Part shown: positions 44,974 through 53,583 of the stretch, one piece after another
How positions within the stretch are numbered: the stretch's first letter is position 1
Layout: each line of letters opens with the position of its first letter
From: Marisediminitalea lipolytica
GTDB taxonomy: Bacteria > Pseudomonadota > Gammaproteobacteria > Enterobacterales > Alteromonadaceae
NCBI RefSeq assembly: GCF_001758465.1
Contig: NZ_MJIC01000010.1
Location: 186,001-250,000 of the forward strand
DNA length: 64,000 bases
Direction: 5' to 3'
Program-made: the position numbers and the translations under genes
The notes under the pieces: generated by a model
Database searches by the model: none
What the model was told of the DNA's origin: nothing
The model's input: the letters and a program-made list of their open reading frames with translations, nothing else

Positions 44974-45966
44974 ATGTTTGAAATTTTTACTCAACTGGCA
45001 GACTGGCTGACCTACTCAATGCTGGGCTTATCGCCACAAAGTAAACTGGGCGATGCGGTGCATTTTTTTATTGAGGATGTCAGCAAAATTTATGTGTTAC
45101 TGCTGGTGATGATTTATGTGATTGCATTGTTGCGTGCATCGCTGAACGTGGAGCGGGTCAGAGACTATCTGCAGGGTAAAAACAAAGGCGTGGGCTATTT
45201 ATCAGGGGCTGTTTTTGGCGCCGTAACGCCGTTTTGTTCCTGTTCTTCTATTCCGGTGTTTTTAGGCTTTACCTCAGCCGGTATTCCGGTGGGGATCACC
45301 ATGGCTTTTCTGCTTACCTCACCGCTAATTAACGAAGTGGCCGTGTTGCTACTAATGGGCCTGTTGGGCTGGAAAATCACTTTAATGTACGTGCTCATTG
45401 GTCTGACTGTGGGCATTTTGGGCGGTGCTTTTCTGGATAGTATAGGCGCTGAGCGCTGGTTGCAGGATTTTGCGTTAAAGGCCTTGCAAAATGCCCGGCA
45501 AAGAAAACCAGCCGGGCAAGTGGCTGCCGCACAAAAATTAACCTTTGCCCAGCGGCATCAGTTTGCCAAAGAGGAAGCCAGCGATATCTTTGGTCGCGTG
45601 TGGAAATGGGTGATCATCGGGGTTGGGCTGGGCGCTGCGTTGCATGGATTTGTGCCGGAGGGCTGGATAGCTCAGCACTTAGGCGACGGTCAGTGGTGGT
45701 CGGTGCCAGCCGCGGTGGTGTTAGGTATCCCGCTGTATTCTAATGCTACCGGCGTTATTCCGGTTATGGAAAGTCTGATTGTAAATGGTTTGCCGGTGGG
45801 AACTACAGTGGCGTTTTGCATGAGCACAGTCGCTGCCAGTTTCCCGGAATTCATTTTATTAAAACAAGTGATGCAATGGCGTTTGCTGGCTACGGTTTTT
45901 GCCCTGTTACTGGTGTCATTTACCCTGGTGGGCTGGTTGCTGAATGTAGTATCTGCTTTGATGTAA
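44974..45966 (+). CDS. ArsP/DUF318-type permease
   Basis: A 330-residue polytopic membrane protein with about eight to ten helices. The motif FGAVTPFCSCSSIPVFLGFTSAGIPVG is the cysteine-containing signature of this permease family, and TSPLINEVAV is also conserved. Members export metals, metalloids or organoarsenicals, and a related group is annotated as copper/zinc efflux. The ATG at 44974 is chosen because the 19 residues before it are charged and not a membrane segment. A CxxC thioredoxin-like gene follows 10 bases later. Confidence 0.87.
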   Translation: MFEIFTQLADWLTYSMLGLSPQSKLGDAVHFFIEDVSKIYVLLLVMIYVIALLRASLNVERVRDYLQGKNKGVGYLSGAVFGAVTPFCSCSSIPVFLGFTSAGIPVGITMAFLLTSPLINEVAVLLLMGLLGWKITLMYVLIGLTVGILGGAFLDSIGAERWLQDFALKALQNARQRKPAGQVAAAQKLTFAQRHQFAKEEASDIFGRVWKWVIIGVGLGAALHGFVPEGWIAQHLGDGQWWSVPAAVVLGIPLYSNATGVIPVMESLIVNGLPVGTTVAFCMSTVAASFPEFILLKQVMQWRLLATVFALLLVSFTLVGWLLNVVSALM

Positions 45967-45976
45967 GGCGTAAACA

Positions 45977-46213
45977 ATGAAAAAAATAATGGTGTTAGGC
46001 AGCGGTTGTGCAAAGTGCAGTAAAACCGCTGAGCAATTGGAAAAACTGGCCCAGGAGCTGGGTGTTGAAGCTGAGGTTAGCAAACAAACCGATCCTCAGG
46101 TGATTATGCAATACGGCGTAATGAGTACACCGGCAGTGGTTATCGACGACCAGATAGTTCATACCGGCTCTATTCCTCATACCGAAGAGATTAAGGCATG
46201 GTTGAAACGGTAA
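45977..46213 (+). CDS. Thioredoxin-like CxxC small protein
   Basis: A 78-residue cytosolic thioredoxin-fold protein of the 'redox-active disulfide protein 2' type. MKKIMVLGSGCAKCSKTAEQLEKL carries the CxxC (CAKC), and YGVMSTPAVVIDDQIVHTG includes the cis-proline. Such proteins are regularly encoded next to ArsP-type permeases and may pass metal ions or electrons to them. It shares the operon with the permease. Confidence 0.92.
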   Translation: MKKIMVLGSGCAKCSKTAEQLEKLAQELGVEAEVSKQTDPQVIMQYGVMSTPAVVIDDQIVHTGSIPHTEEIKAWLKR

Positions 46214-46322
46214 TTGCAGAGAGTACATCACCAATTAGATTTATACTTTAGTTGTATTTTTATGGTGGTTAAGCAATTAAAACTGAGTCTTTAGTATAAA
46301 CGATGAGGAACGTGGTAGTATA

Positions 46323-46334
46323 AGTTATATAACT
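46323..46334. repeat. Short palindrome upstream of the diguanylate cyclase
   Basis: AGTTATATAACT is a 12-base perfect palindrome 22 bases before the start codon at 46357. It may be part of a promoter or operator. It is short and AT-rich, so chance is possible. Confidence 0.25.
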
Positions 46335-46356
46335 ATGATTAACGTTTCTATTTACG

Positions 46357-47388
46357 ATGGTTCAAGCCACTACCACGCAAAATACGCACAATATTCTGGA
46401 GCACATCTCCGGGCTTACTGCGCAGAAAGACTTTGAATTACTTAACTTCAGTTTATTAAAAAGTTTGTCTGCACTGTTAACGAAAACGCGCGTACAAACC
46501 CTCGCTGTCACTCAGGATTGCCGGTTTGTGAAGCAGGTAAAGTATACCAGTGACGGACTCGATATAAACTCAAATGATATCGATCTGGATGAGCGGGTGA
46601 CCAAAGCCATAACTAAAGTGCATCAGGCGGAGCTGGATAATTACATAGAGCGAATTGGTCATCAGTCCCTGGCCATATATGTGTTAACCCAGGAACGCAC
46701 CGTCACCTATTATTTACTTGTTGCGTTTCCACGTGCCATTACCCAAGCTGATTCTTATCTGATTGCTGGTGTGCTGGAAATATACCGCAACTTCAGCTCT
46801 TTGCTGGCACATTCTCAAACTGATGAGCTCACCGGTTTGTCTAACCGTAAAACCTTTGAATCTGCTATCTACCGTGTGTGTGAACTGATCAGGGAGCATG
46901 TGTCTGAGTCTGAAGATGCGACCGCACAGGAGAACGATGGTTACTGGTTATGCGCCATTGATATAGACCATTTTAAAAGTGTAAACGACCAGTTCGGGCA
47001 CTTATTCGGCGACGAAGTACTGGTTCGCTTTGCTCAGATCATGCGGACTGAATTTAAAATCGATGACTTATTGTTCCGTTTTGGTGGCGAAGAATTCATC
47101 GCGCTGGTCAAGGCCCAGGATCGTCAGGCCGTTGAAGTAATTCTGGAGCGTTTCCGCCAGACCATTGAAGATACTCAGTTTTCAAAAATTGACAGGCTTA
47201 CTATTAGTCTGGGTGTGGTGGCTGTGGATCCTAATGTTTTTCACATGACATTAATGGATTATGCTGATCAGGCGCTTTATTACAGTAAAGAAAATGGTCG
47301 AAACCGTATGACGTTCTTTGATGACCTGGTGGCGCAGGGGCATGCGCGCCTTGAGACGTTTGAAGAAGGTGAGATCGATCTCTTTTAG
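46357..47388 (+). CDS. GGDEF diguanylate cyclase
   Basis: A 343-residue cytosolic protein. Residues 1-145 form an N-terminal sensor-like domain of unrecognised type, possibly GAF-like. The GGDEF domain spans about 158-325 (DELTGLSNRKTFESAIY, DIDHFKSVNDQFGHLFGDEVL, LLFRFGGEEFIAL). The GGEEF active site is intact, so c-di-GMP synthesis is expected. The usual RxxD inhibitory site reads KIDD, so product inhibition may be weakened. No transmembrane helix. It converges with the retropepsin-like gene. Confidence 0.92.
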   Translation: MVQATTTQNTHNILEHISGLTAQKDFELLNFSLLKSLSALLTKTRVQTLAVTQDCRFVKQVKYTSDGLDINSNDIDLDERVTKAITKVHQAELDNYIERIGHQSLAIYVLTQERTVTYYLLVAFPRAITQADSYLIAGVLEIYRNFSSLLAHSQTDELTGLSNRKTFESAIYRVCELIREHVSESEDATAQENDGYWLCAIDIDHFKSVNDQFGHLFGDEVLVRFAQIMRTEFKIDDLLFRFGGEEFIALVKAQDRQAVEVILERFRQTIEDTQFSKIDRLTISLGVVAVDPNVFHMTLMDYADQALYYSKENGRNRMTFFDDLVAQGHARLETFEEGEIDLF

Positions 47389-47395
47389 CGGCTTG

Positions 47396-48538
47396 TTATA
47401 ACCGCGGCGACAACAATAGTTCCGCGTTGTTCTGATCTAACTGAAAATGAAACTGTTTTAATACATTCATGCCCAGCAGGCCATCGGCTTGCTGCATGGC
47501 ATCCTCAGGCATCACAAATACGCCAATATCACGCAGTTTATAGGGGCCCAGAGTAAAACTCTCGATTCTGACTAACGGCGAACGTATGGGGCCAGCGGCA
47601 GTGCGTACGTCAAACAGACCGATAACCGGAATTCGATTAAACCGGCGTAACCTAAAGTAAAGCTCGCGACTGATGGCGGTGCTACTGGCACCGGTATCCA
47701 GCAAAAGCGCCGCAGGGTGGTTAAGTATTTCCGTACTGGCAATATACTGATCGCCATAGCGGGTCAGCGCCAGTCGGGTAACGTCTTGTGGCACCGAGGC
47801 AATCTCAGTCTGCTCTGTGCTCTCACTGCTATCTTCCGGATCCGGCACAAAGCGCTGGCGAAGGCTGCGAGCTCCGGCATTGTTGGCATTAAGGTTTGCC
47901 AGCACGTCTTCCATCAGGGTGAATTTTTGTTGTCTGGCGTAAGCTTCGGCCAACTTTAACGCTAACGTCTCGTCGGTACTGTTAAGTTGAAACAAAGGTT
48001 CGATAAACTGCGCCAGTAAATCCCAGTCGCCAGCGTTATACAACGCCTTAACAGTATTAGCGACCAGCTCGTTGGTGCGGTTAATTAGGGTTTCCCGTTG
48101 GCTGCGATTAAACACCGTTAATTCCTGCAACGAATAAAAATGCAGTACCGCTGTACTCAACGGTTGAGTGGCCAGAATAAAATCCGCTTCCAGCAGCAGT
48201 AAAGCGGGTGAGTCTGGCTGTTCACGCAGAGTTTCAATCAAATAGCGCTCAACGCGGGCAAATTCGCCGTTGTTCAGCCAGCGTTGTGCGTCTTCAGGCT
48301 GGCTGGTTTGTTGCGGCGCAATCGTCTCTGTTGCGGTAGTGCGTGATGCTTTTTGTACAACGTTATCTGGCTGACTGTTAGTATCGCTATTTTCAGGCAG
48401 GCTGATTGGCGTATCACTAAGCGCACTTGTCCGCTCAGCATGGACAGGCTCGCTTTGTGGCCACAGCAAGTAAATATTTAATGCGATTGAGCACGCTAAA
48501 CACAGTGACAGCAGCAATGTGTAAGTTAAACGTTGCAT
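47396..48538 (-). CDS. Membrane-anchored retropepsin-like aspartic protease with TPR-like region
   Basis: A 380-residue protein with an N-terminal signal anchor (TYTLLLSLCLACSIALNIYLL), a Q/T/S-rich linker, a TPR-like helical region (about 85-225) and a C-terminal retropepsin-like domain (about 255-380). The active-site motif is ALLLDTGASSTAIS, followed by LGPYKLRDIGVFVM and DGLLGMNVLKQFHFQLD. Such single-domain proteases act as dimers. It probably faces the periplasm. Substrate unknown. Confidence 0.88.
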   Translation of the reverse strand: MQRLTYTLLLSLCLACSIALNIYLLWPQSEPVHAERTSALSDTPISLPENSDTNSQPDNVVQKASRTTATETIAPQQTSQPEDAQRWLNNGEFARVERYLIETLREQPDSPALLLLEADFILATQPLSTAVLHFYSLQELTVFNRSQRETLINRTNELVANTVKALYNAGDWDLLAQFIEPLFQLNSTDETLALKLAEAYARQQKFTLMEDVLANLNANNAGARSLRQRFVPDPEDSSESTEQTEIASVPQDVTRLALTRYGDQYIASTEILNHPAALLLDTGASSTAISRELYFRLRRFNRIPVIGLFDVRTAAGPIRSPLVRIESFTLGPYKLRDIGVFVMPEDAMQQADGLLGMNVLKQFHFQLDQNNAELLLSPRL

Positions 48539-48541
48539 GAA

Positions 48542-48997
48542 TTATTTTCCCTGAGCGGCCAGACAGGCTGGCTGGTATATATCCACAAAGGCTTTTGGCA
48601 TTCGGGTGGGAGAGCCGGTTGCCAGTTTTACGCAGGCAAACTGGGTTTTGCCCCGGTACAGGGTTTCTCCATCGCTTTCACGCACGTACTGAAATTCGCG
48701 GGTAAGGGTGATTTTGCCATCACACTGGGTTATCCAGGTGGCACATTGCAGGGTGTCGCCCAGCAACGCGGGTTTTAAATAGTTTAACTCGTGGCGAAAA
48801 ATAACCATGCCGCGGCCGATTTCCTGATAGTGCTCAAACCCTAGTCCCAGGGCGCGGGAATGGGCCCAGGCCAGCTTTTCCTGCTGGCTCAAATATGCCA
48901 CGTTGTTCACATGATTGTAGTGATCGATATCCTCGGGCTGGATTTTCCAGTGAGTAATAAACGGGGCCGGATATTGCCAGACAATATTTTCAGACAT
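48542..48997 (-). CDS. Acyl-CoA thioesterase (4HBT hotdog fold)
   Basis: A 151-residue hotdog-fold thioesterase. The YbgC/4HBT-type motif IDHYNHVNNVAYLSQQEKLAW and the strand VIFRHELNYLKPALLGDTLQ are present. It hydrolyses acyl-CoA thioesters; chain length preference is not evident. It overlaps the FFLEELY-type gene by eight bases and is probably translated from the same mRNA. Confidence 0.9.
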   Translation of the reverse strand: MSENIVWQYPAPFITHWKIQPEDIDHYNHVNNVAYLSQQEKLAWAHSRALGLGFEHYQEIGRGMVIFRHELNYLKPALLGDTLQCATWITQCDGKITLTREFQYVRESDGETLYRGKTQFACVKLATGSPTRMPKAFVDIYQPACLAAQGK

Positions 48998-49688
48998 AGG
49001 GAAGCGGATTCTCAGTGGTTAAATCAATATCAGGGTTTAGCAACTGCTGATTAAGCTGGGTTTCGGTGGCAATAACCGGTTCGATAAAGGCTTTTACATC
49101 GCCTAAATCCTTGAAGGCAACAAATCCCCGTTCCAGAAATTCGTGCATGCTTAGCAGCCCGGCCATTTTGGCCGGTCTTCGGGAAAGCTTAATCAACAGG
49201 CCGATGCCCGGGATTTTTACCACATCGGCCAGTTGCTCACCCAGCCCGGCAACAATACGGATTTGCTGCGCCCGGTCTGCGCCGCGCCCCACTTGTCGAT
49301 AAGCCAGCGCGTAGGTGTCACGGTTAAGTTCCTTGCCCTCAAGTGCCTGGGCAACGGCCATATCTAATTCAAAGGATAAAGCATTCAACCACAATGCTTG
49401 TTCAATGGCATGCATGGCTTTGTTGGGTAATGCCTTGGCCAGCTTGGGGATCACCCGCATCAGATCGGCATCCCGCTGACTAAAATCCTTAGGGCCGTAA
49501 AGTTCTTCTACAAAAAAATCCATGGCTTTGGCGTAGCTTTGTTTTTTAGCCAGCTCTGCATGAGTGGCCAGCAATCGTTGGCATTGCCATTGTTGTAGTG
49601 CCTGGATGGGCGCCAACAATTGCATTTGTTCTGCCAGAGAGCGCCGGGCATTCACCTGACGCAGATGAGTAATTATCTCGTCAACCAC
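48990..49688 (-). CDS. FFLEELY-motif conserved protein
   Basis: A 232-residue all-helical cytosolic protein. The motif AMDFFVEELYGPKDFSQRDADL matches the conserved FFLEELY motif protein of gammaproteobacteria, here FFVEELY. Later segments include KIPGIGLLIKLSRRPAKMAGL and HEFLERGFVAFKDLGDVKAFI. No biochemical function is known to me. Its coupling to a thioesterase suggests a role with acyl groups, which is an inference. Confidence 0.75.
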   Translation of the reverse strand: MVDEIITHLRQVNARRSLAEQMQLLAPIQALQQWQCQRLLATHAELAKKQSYAKAMDFFVEELYGPKDFSQRDADLMRVIPKLAKALPNKAMHAIEQALWLNALSFELDMAVAQALEGKELNRDTYALAYRQVGRGADRAQQIRIVAGLGEQLADVVKIPGIGLLIKLSRRPAKMAGLLSMHEFLERGFVAFKDLGDVKAFIEPVIATETQLNQQLLNPDIDLTTENPLPYV

Positions 49689-49908
49689 ATACCGTCCTGT
49701 TGTTTAGATGCTTACAAACGAACCTTGATTGTATCCTATCTTAGTTTTATTCAACCATGTATGGCTATTCAGCTATTTTGTTACATTTTGAGAAATGTCA
49801 CTCAGGCAGACGGGGGAGGTTGAGTTATTGCTGAAAGTAAAAAGCCTAAGGAGTTGCCGCAGATGCATTGGCCCGGAGCGGTGCATTGCTGCCAGGCCTG
49901 TTATATTG

Positions 49909-50553
49909 TTAAGAACGATTGAATAACGGATTACGGCGCAGAGTTATCAGTAACAGGCCCATCGAAAATAACAGGAGAGACTGAGGTGCAGGTACAGGGG
50001 TTGATGCTGTTTTATAAAAATCGACTTCGTCTGCAAATGTCCAGGGGCCGTTGAAAGAAAAAGCCAGATCAACCATAAAATAACGGGACGCCTGATTAAA
50101 GCCCGACAATGTGAGGGAACCATGGGATTGATTATTCGCTGCGCTTTCCGGTACGTTAAGAGACCCAATAAGGGACCCGTAATTTACGCCATCCGAACTT
50201 GTATAAGCGTAAATGGATGGAAAGACAACATCATTAATATGGTCCTGAACTGTGCCAACGACAATCTGATTGATGGTCGTTATGTTTCCAAAGTCAAAAA
50301 TAAGCGACACGCTCCGATCGGTCCAGCCGAGCCATTCGTAAGCAGGCCCATTGCCCAAATTGGCTTGCCAGATATTACTGCCATACTTGCCGTCTATAAG
50401 TTGCACACCGGTTTCATCATGGTAACAGTACGTACCGCAATCGGTAGCTCTGTCGAAAGTGTAACTCTGAGGGAGGACTTCAACCAGTGCCGCTTTGGCG
50501 CTGAATACAAAAGTGAATGTAAATAACACTGCTAACTTCAGTAGGGGCATCAT
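49909..50553 (-). CDS. PEP-CTERM-like secreted protein with discoidin-like domain
   Basis: A 214-residue exported protein with signal peptide near MPLLKLAVLFTFTFVFSAKAA. The middle (VSLIFDFGNITTINQIVVGTVQDHI, SIYAYTSSDGVNYGSLIGSL) looks like an F5/8 type C (discoidin) beta-sandwich that often binds carbohydrate. The C-terminus VPAPQSLLLFSMGLLLITLRR is a PEP-CTERM-type sorting signal: PxP-like motif, hydrophobic helix, arginines. It should be processed by an exosortase, but none is in the window. AT-rich upstream sequence. Confidence 0.75.
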   Translation of the reverse strand: MMPLLKLAVLFTFTFVFSAKAALVEVLPQSYTFDRATDCGTYCYHDETGVQLIDGKYGSNIWQANLGNGPAYEWLGWTDRSVSLIFDFGNITTINQIVVGTVQDHINDVVFPSIYAYTSSDGVNYGSLIGSLNVPESAANNQSHGSLTLSGFNQASRYFMVDLAFSFNGPWTFADEVDFYKTASTPVPAPQSLLLFSMGLLLITLRRNPLFNRS

Positions 50554-50819
50554 AGCAACTTTACCTTAACCAAACTTCATAAATGATTTGTTAATACTAT
50601 ATAAAGCTAATTTTATGCCAAGTTTTAACCTTTTGATAAATATATTATATTTAAGGCTGTTTGATTTTGTTGTAAAAAAAGCTGACAAAAGAGGGCGTAA
50701 TTAGGTGTGCCTGACAGGCTTAATATCAGCGGTTTATACATTGCTAGTGATGTAGTCTGCTGCCGCACTTTTTGCTATGCTTCGCGCCCGTATTTTTAAT
50801 CCCGTTAAGTTAAAACGTA

Positions 50820-51395
50820 ATGCTAGAACTAAGGGCCGAGACCGCAATAGATGATGGCGATGCTGAAGTCGGGCCATTGATGGCGCTTTTTGATGCGACC
50901 TTCAGTAGAGACTTCAACACGCGCCTGATCAGAGGCGGCCATGAGCCGGTGTATCTGCCTGCCACTGCGCAAACCCCTTATCATCAGGTGGTGTTTGCCC
51001 ACGGATATTTTTCCAGTGCACTGCACGAAATTGCCCACTGGTGTATAGCCGGTGAACAGCGCCGATTGCTGGAGGATTATGGCTACTGGTACTGCCCTGA
51101 TGGGCGAGATGCCACGCAGCAGCGTGAGTTTGAACAGGTCGAAGTCAAACCTCAGGCCATCGAATGGGCCATGACGATTGCTGCCAATCGAAGATTTCAG
51201 GTGAGCACTGATAACCTGAACGGTGCCGAGCCGGACCGGGCGGGGTTTACCCGCCGGGTACGGGCGCAGTTACTATCCTATTTGCAAAGCGGTTTTCCCG
51301 AGCGGGCAAGCTTGTTTATTGATGCGCTGCGCGACAGATTTAACGGCCCTGAGTTAACAACTGATTTTCTGGCTAAGGATTATCCCCATGACTAA
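50820..51395 (+). CDS. epmC: Elongation factor P hydroxylase
   Basis: A 191-residue enzyme (YfcM) that hydroxylates the lysylated lysine of elongation factor P. Metal ligands are in the H69-E-x-x-H73 motif (SALHEIAHWCIAG). GYWYCPDGRDA, FEQVEVKPQAIEWA and STDNLNGAEPDR are near-identical to E. coli. The ribosome-binding site is weak. It overlaps the kinase gene by eight bases. epmA, epmB and efp are not in the window. Confidence 0.94.
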   Translation: MLELRAETAIDDGDAEVGPLMALFDATFSRDFNTRLIRGGHEPVYLPATAQTPYHQVVFAHGYFSSALHEIAHWCIAGEQRRLLEDYGYWYCPDGRDATQQREFEQVEVKPQAIEWAMTIAANRRFQVSTDNLNGAEPDRAGFTRRVRAQLLSYLQSGFPERASLFIDALRDRFNGPELTTDFLAKDYPHD

Positions 51396-52512
51396 CCTGT
51401 TTCGACTCGGCGTAGTGATAAACCCCTTTGCCGGTATTGGTGGCGCGCTTGCCTTTAAAGGCAGTGATGGCGAGAGCATTCGGCAGCAGGCACTGGCTCA
51501 GGGGGCGTCCAAGCTGGCCAACGAAAAAATGACCCGTGCCCTGAGTAAACTCACCGGTTTTGATAATCTGGCGGTCTTTACTGCCAGTGGCGAAATGGGG
51601 GAAGACTGTTGCGCCGGGCTGGGCCTGGACTATCAGGTGATCTATTCCACGCAAAGTAACGATACCACCTTCGCTGATACTGAAAATATGGTACGAGAAC
51701 TGGTTGCCATTGGTGTTGACCTTATTTTGTTTGCTGGTGGTGACGGTACTGCGCGTAATGTGTGCGCCATTGTCGAAGATAAAGTGCCGGTGCTGGGTGT
51801 ACCAGCCGGCGTTAAAATTCACTCAGGGGTGTATGCGGTAACGCCATCCGCTGCCGGAGATGTAGTGGCTAAAATGCTCACCGGTGAGCTGGTCAGCGTG
51901 CGCCAGGCCGAAGTCCGCGATATTGATGAAAGCGCCTTCCGCGAAGGTAAGGTCCGCGCTTGTCATTATGGTGAAATGCAGGTGCCGGACGAATTAACTT
52001 ATGTGCAGTCGGTTAAAATGGGCGGTCGCGAAGATGAGTCCATGGTGATCAATGATATCGCCGAGTACTTAAGCGAAATCATTCAGGACGATACCGAGCA
52101 TTTGTATGTTATGGGCTCGGGTTCAACGGTGGCCGAAGTCATGTCGAGACTGGGGTTACCAAACACCTTGTTGGGTGTCGATGTGGTACAAAACGGCGAA
52201 TTAATCGCCACAGATTGCAATGCCCGGCAGTTACTGGCGCTGGTGGATGGTAAGCCGACACGATTAATTATTACGGCCATCGGCGGGCAGGGCCATGTTT
52301 TTGGCCGCGGCAATCAGCAGTTGAGCCCGGCCGTACTCAGAACTATCGGCCGTGACAATATCTGGATAGCCGCCACCAAGCAAAAACTGCAGCAGCTGGA
52401 TGGACGCCCCTTGCGCAGCGACACTGGCGATGAAAGTTTGGATGCGCAAATGGCGGGCATTATCGCCGTGATCACCGGTTATGACGACCGTGTTTATTAT
52501 CCGCTGCAATAA
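51388..52512 (+). CDS. ATP-NAD kinase family protein
   Basis: A 374-residue protein of the NAD/diacylglycerol kinase-like fold. LGVVINPFAGIGGALAFKGSDG at the N-terminus and the kinase signature LILFAGGDGTARNV are clear, and GVPAGVKIHSGVYAVTP and AIGGQGHVFGRGNQQLSP are characteristic of the AcoX/ATP-NAD-kinase-like group. It is distinct from the housekeeping NadK and its true substrate is unresolved. The ATG lies inside the epmC end, so translation is coupled. Confidence 0.88.
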   Translation: MTNLFRLGVVINPFAGIGGALAFKGSDGESIRQQALAQGASKLANEKMTRALSKLTGFDNLAVFTASGEMGEDCCAGLGLDYQVIYSTQSNDTTFADTENMVRELVAIGVDLILFAGGDGTARNVCAIVEDKVPVLGVPAGVKIHSGVYAVTPSAAGDVVAKMLTGELVSVRQAEVRDIDESAFREGKVRACHYGEMQVPDELTYVQSVKMGGREDESMVINDIAEYLSEIIQDDTEHLYVMGSGSTVAEVMSRLGLPNTLLGVDVVQNGELIATDCNARQLLALVDGKPTRLIITAIGGQGHVFGRGNQQLSPAVLRTIGRDNIWIAATKQKLQQLDGRPLRSDTGDESLDAQMAGIIAVITGYDDRVYYPLQ

Positions 52513-52556
52513 CGCAAATCCAATATAACCTTTAAGCGAAAGTGAGAAATAAGCCA

Positions 52557-52853
52557 ATGCAACAACAGGTAAAAGCCAGCCCCGCATTTGTACAGGCGGT
52601 AGAATCCATTGACACAGCGCTGGATGGCGTAGTGGATCACGGCAGCGATGATGAGTTATTTATTGCCAGCTACTTGCAGGGCCATTTTGCCGTGGAAGCT
52701 CGCAAGCTGGAGCTGGACGACACCGCTTCGGTTGCCAGTCTTGATGAGGCGCTGCGCCAAAGCCTGCAAGACGCTTTTACTAACAATGAGCTGGAACCTG
52801 CCGACCAGCAGGCAGTTTTTGCCTTGTGGCAAAAATTGCTAAGTGCCTTATAA
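52557..52853 (+). CDS. yfcL: YfcL family protein
   Basis: A 98-residue helical protein. ALDGVVDHGSDDELFIASYLQGHF and the C-terminal ELEPADQQAVFALWQKLL match YfcL. The function is unknown. The ATG at 52557 is preferred over a GTG at 52542 by alignment to the family N-terminus. yfcL and epmC (yfcM) lie near mnmC and fabB in E. coli as well, so the neighbourhood is ancestral. Confidence 0.85.
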   Translation: MQQQVKASPAFVQAVESIDTALDGVVDHGSDDELFIASYLQGHFAVEARKLELDDTASVASLDEALRQSLQDAFTNNELEPADQQAVFALWQKLLSAL

Positions 52854-52963
52854 CTGGTGGCATAAAGTTGCCGCCCCTGCTGCTGTAAGCGCCGTTTTAT
52901 AGGCGATTTAAATTGGTGCGATAATTGCAGCCCCTCGCGTAGAGCATTACGCAGGATCCCGAT

Positions 52964-53578
52964 ATGCGTCAATTTTTACTACACACTACGTTTTTCACGC
53001 TGCTGGCAACCGTTTTGCTGGCAGGGTGCAGTTCTGCCCCGCAAAACATGGAAATGACTAACGACCAGGTGCCGGTGCCGGCACTGGGTAATGTTGAATA
53101 CCACACTTACGTACTGGCTAACGAACTGTTCGCCAATATCCGCCCGGCCCGTCAGACCCGCTATGCCGTTACCGGATTTGTGCCGGTGGACTCGCTCAGC
53201 TATAACGAAAACTTTCAGCATCCCTTGCAGTTACTGGGGCATCAGTTGGAGGAAGGCATGCTCACCGAAGCCACAAAACGTGGATTTACGGCTCAAGAGT
53301 TTAAGCTGACGAACGATATAATAGTAGGAGAAAAGTCCGACCGGGTACTGTCTCGCAATGTCGAACAGCTGTCGGCCATCGAACGGGTGGACTTTTTTAT
53401 TACCGGTACGCTGGTTTATCAGCAGGGAGGGGCCATGGTGAATGCGCGAATTATCAATGCGCGTACCCGCGACGTGGTAGCAGCCGCAACCCGCTTTTTC
53501 CCCGCCGAGTTATTCTGGCTGGAAGAGCAGGTGACCACCCGTAACGGCCGGTTATATCGAACAGAGAATAAAAGGTAA
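52964..53578 (+). CDS. FlgO-family outer membrane lipoprotein, copy 1
   Basis: A 204-residue lipoprotein with lipobox LLAGC at residue 22. The FlgO domain includes TYVLANELFANI, RYAVTGFVPVDSL, LLGHQLEEGMLTEATKRG and the conserved end FITGTLVYQQGGAMVNARIINARTRDVVAAA. In Vibrio FlgO is an outer membrane protein needed for full motility. It is the first of three tandem paralogues, separated from the next by five bases. Confidence 0.88.
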   Translation: MRQFLLHTTFFTLLATVLLAGCSSAPQNMEMTNDQVPVPALGNVEYHTYVLANELFANIRPARQTRYAVTGFVPVDSLSYNENFQHPLQLLGHQLEEGMLTEATKRGFTAQEFKLTNDIIVGEKSDRVLSRNVEQLSAIERVDFFITGTLVYQQGGAMVNARIINARTRDVVAAATRFFPAELFWLEEQVTTRNGRLYRTENKR

Positions 53579-53583
53579 TCATT

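Noticed and set aside
50122..50526. 134-residue plus-strand frame opposite the PEP-CTERM-like gene
   Set aside because: Antisense to a protein with clear signal peptide and sorting tail; no independent support.
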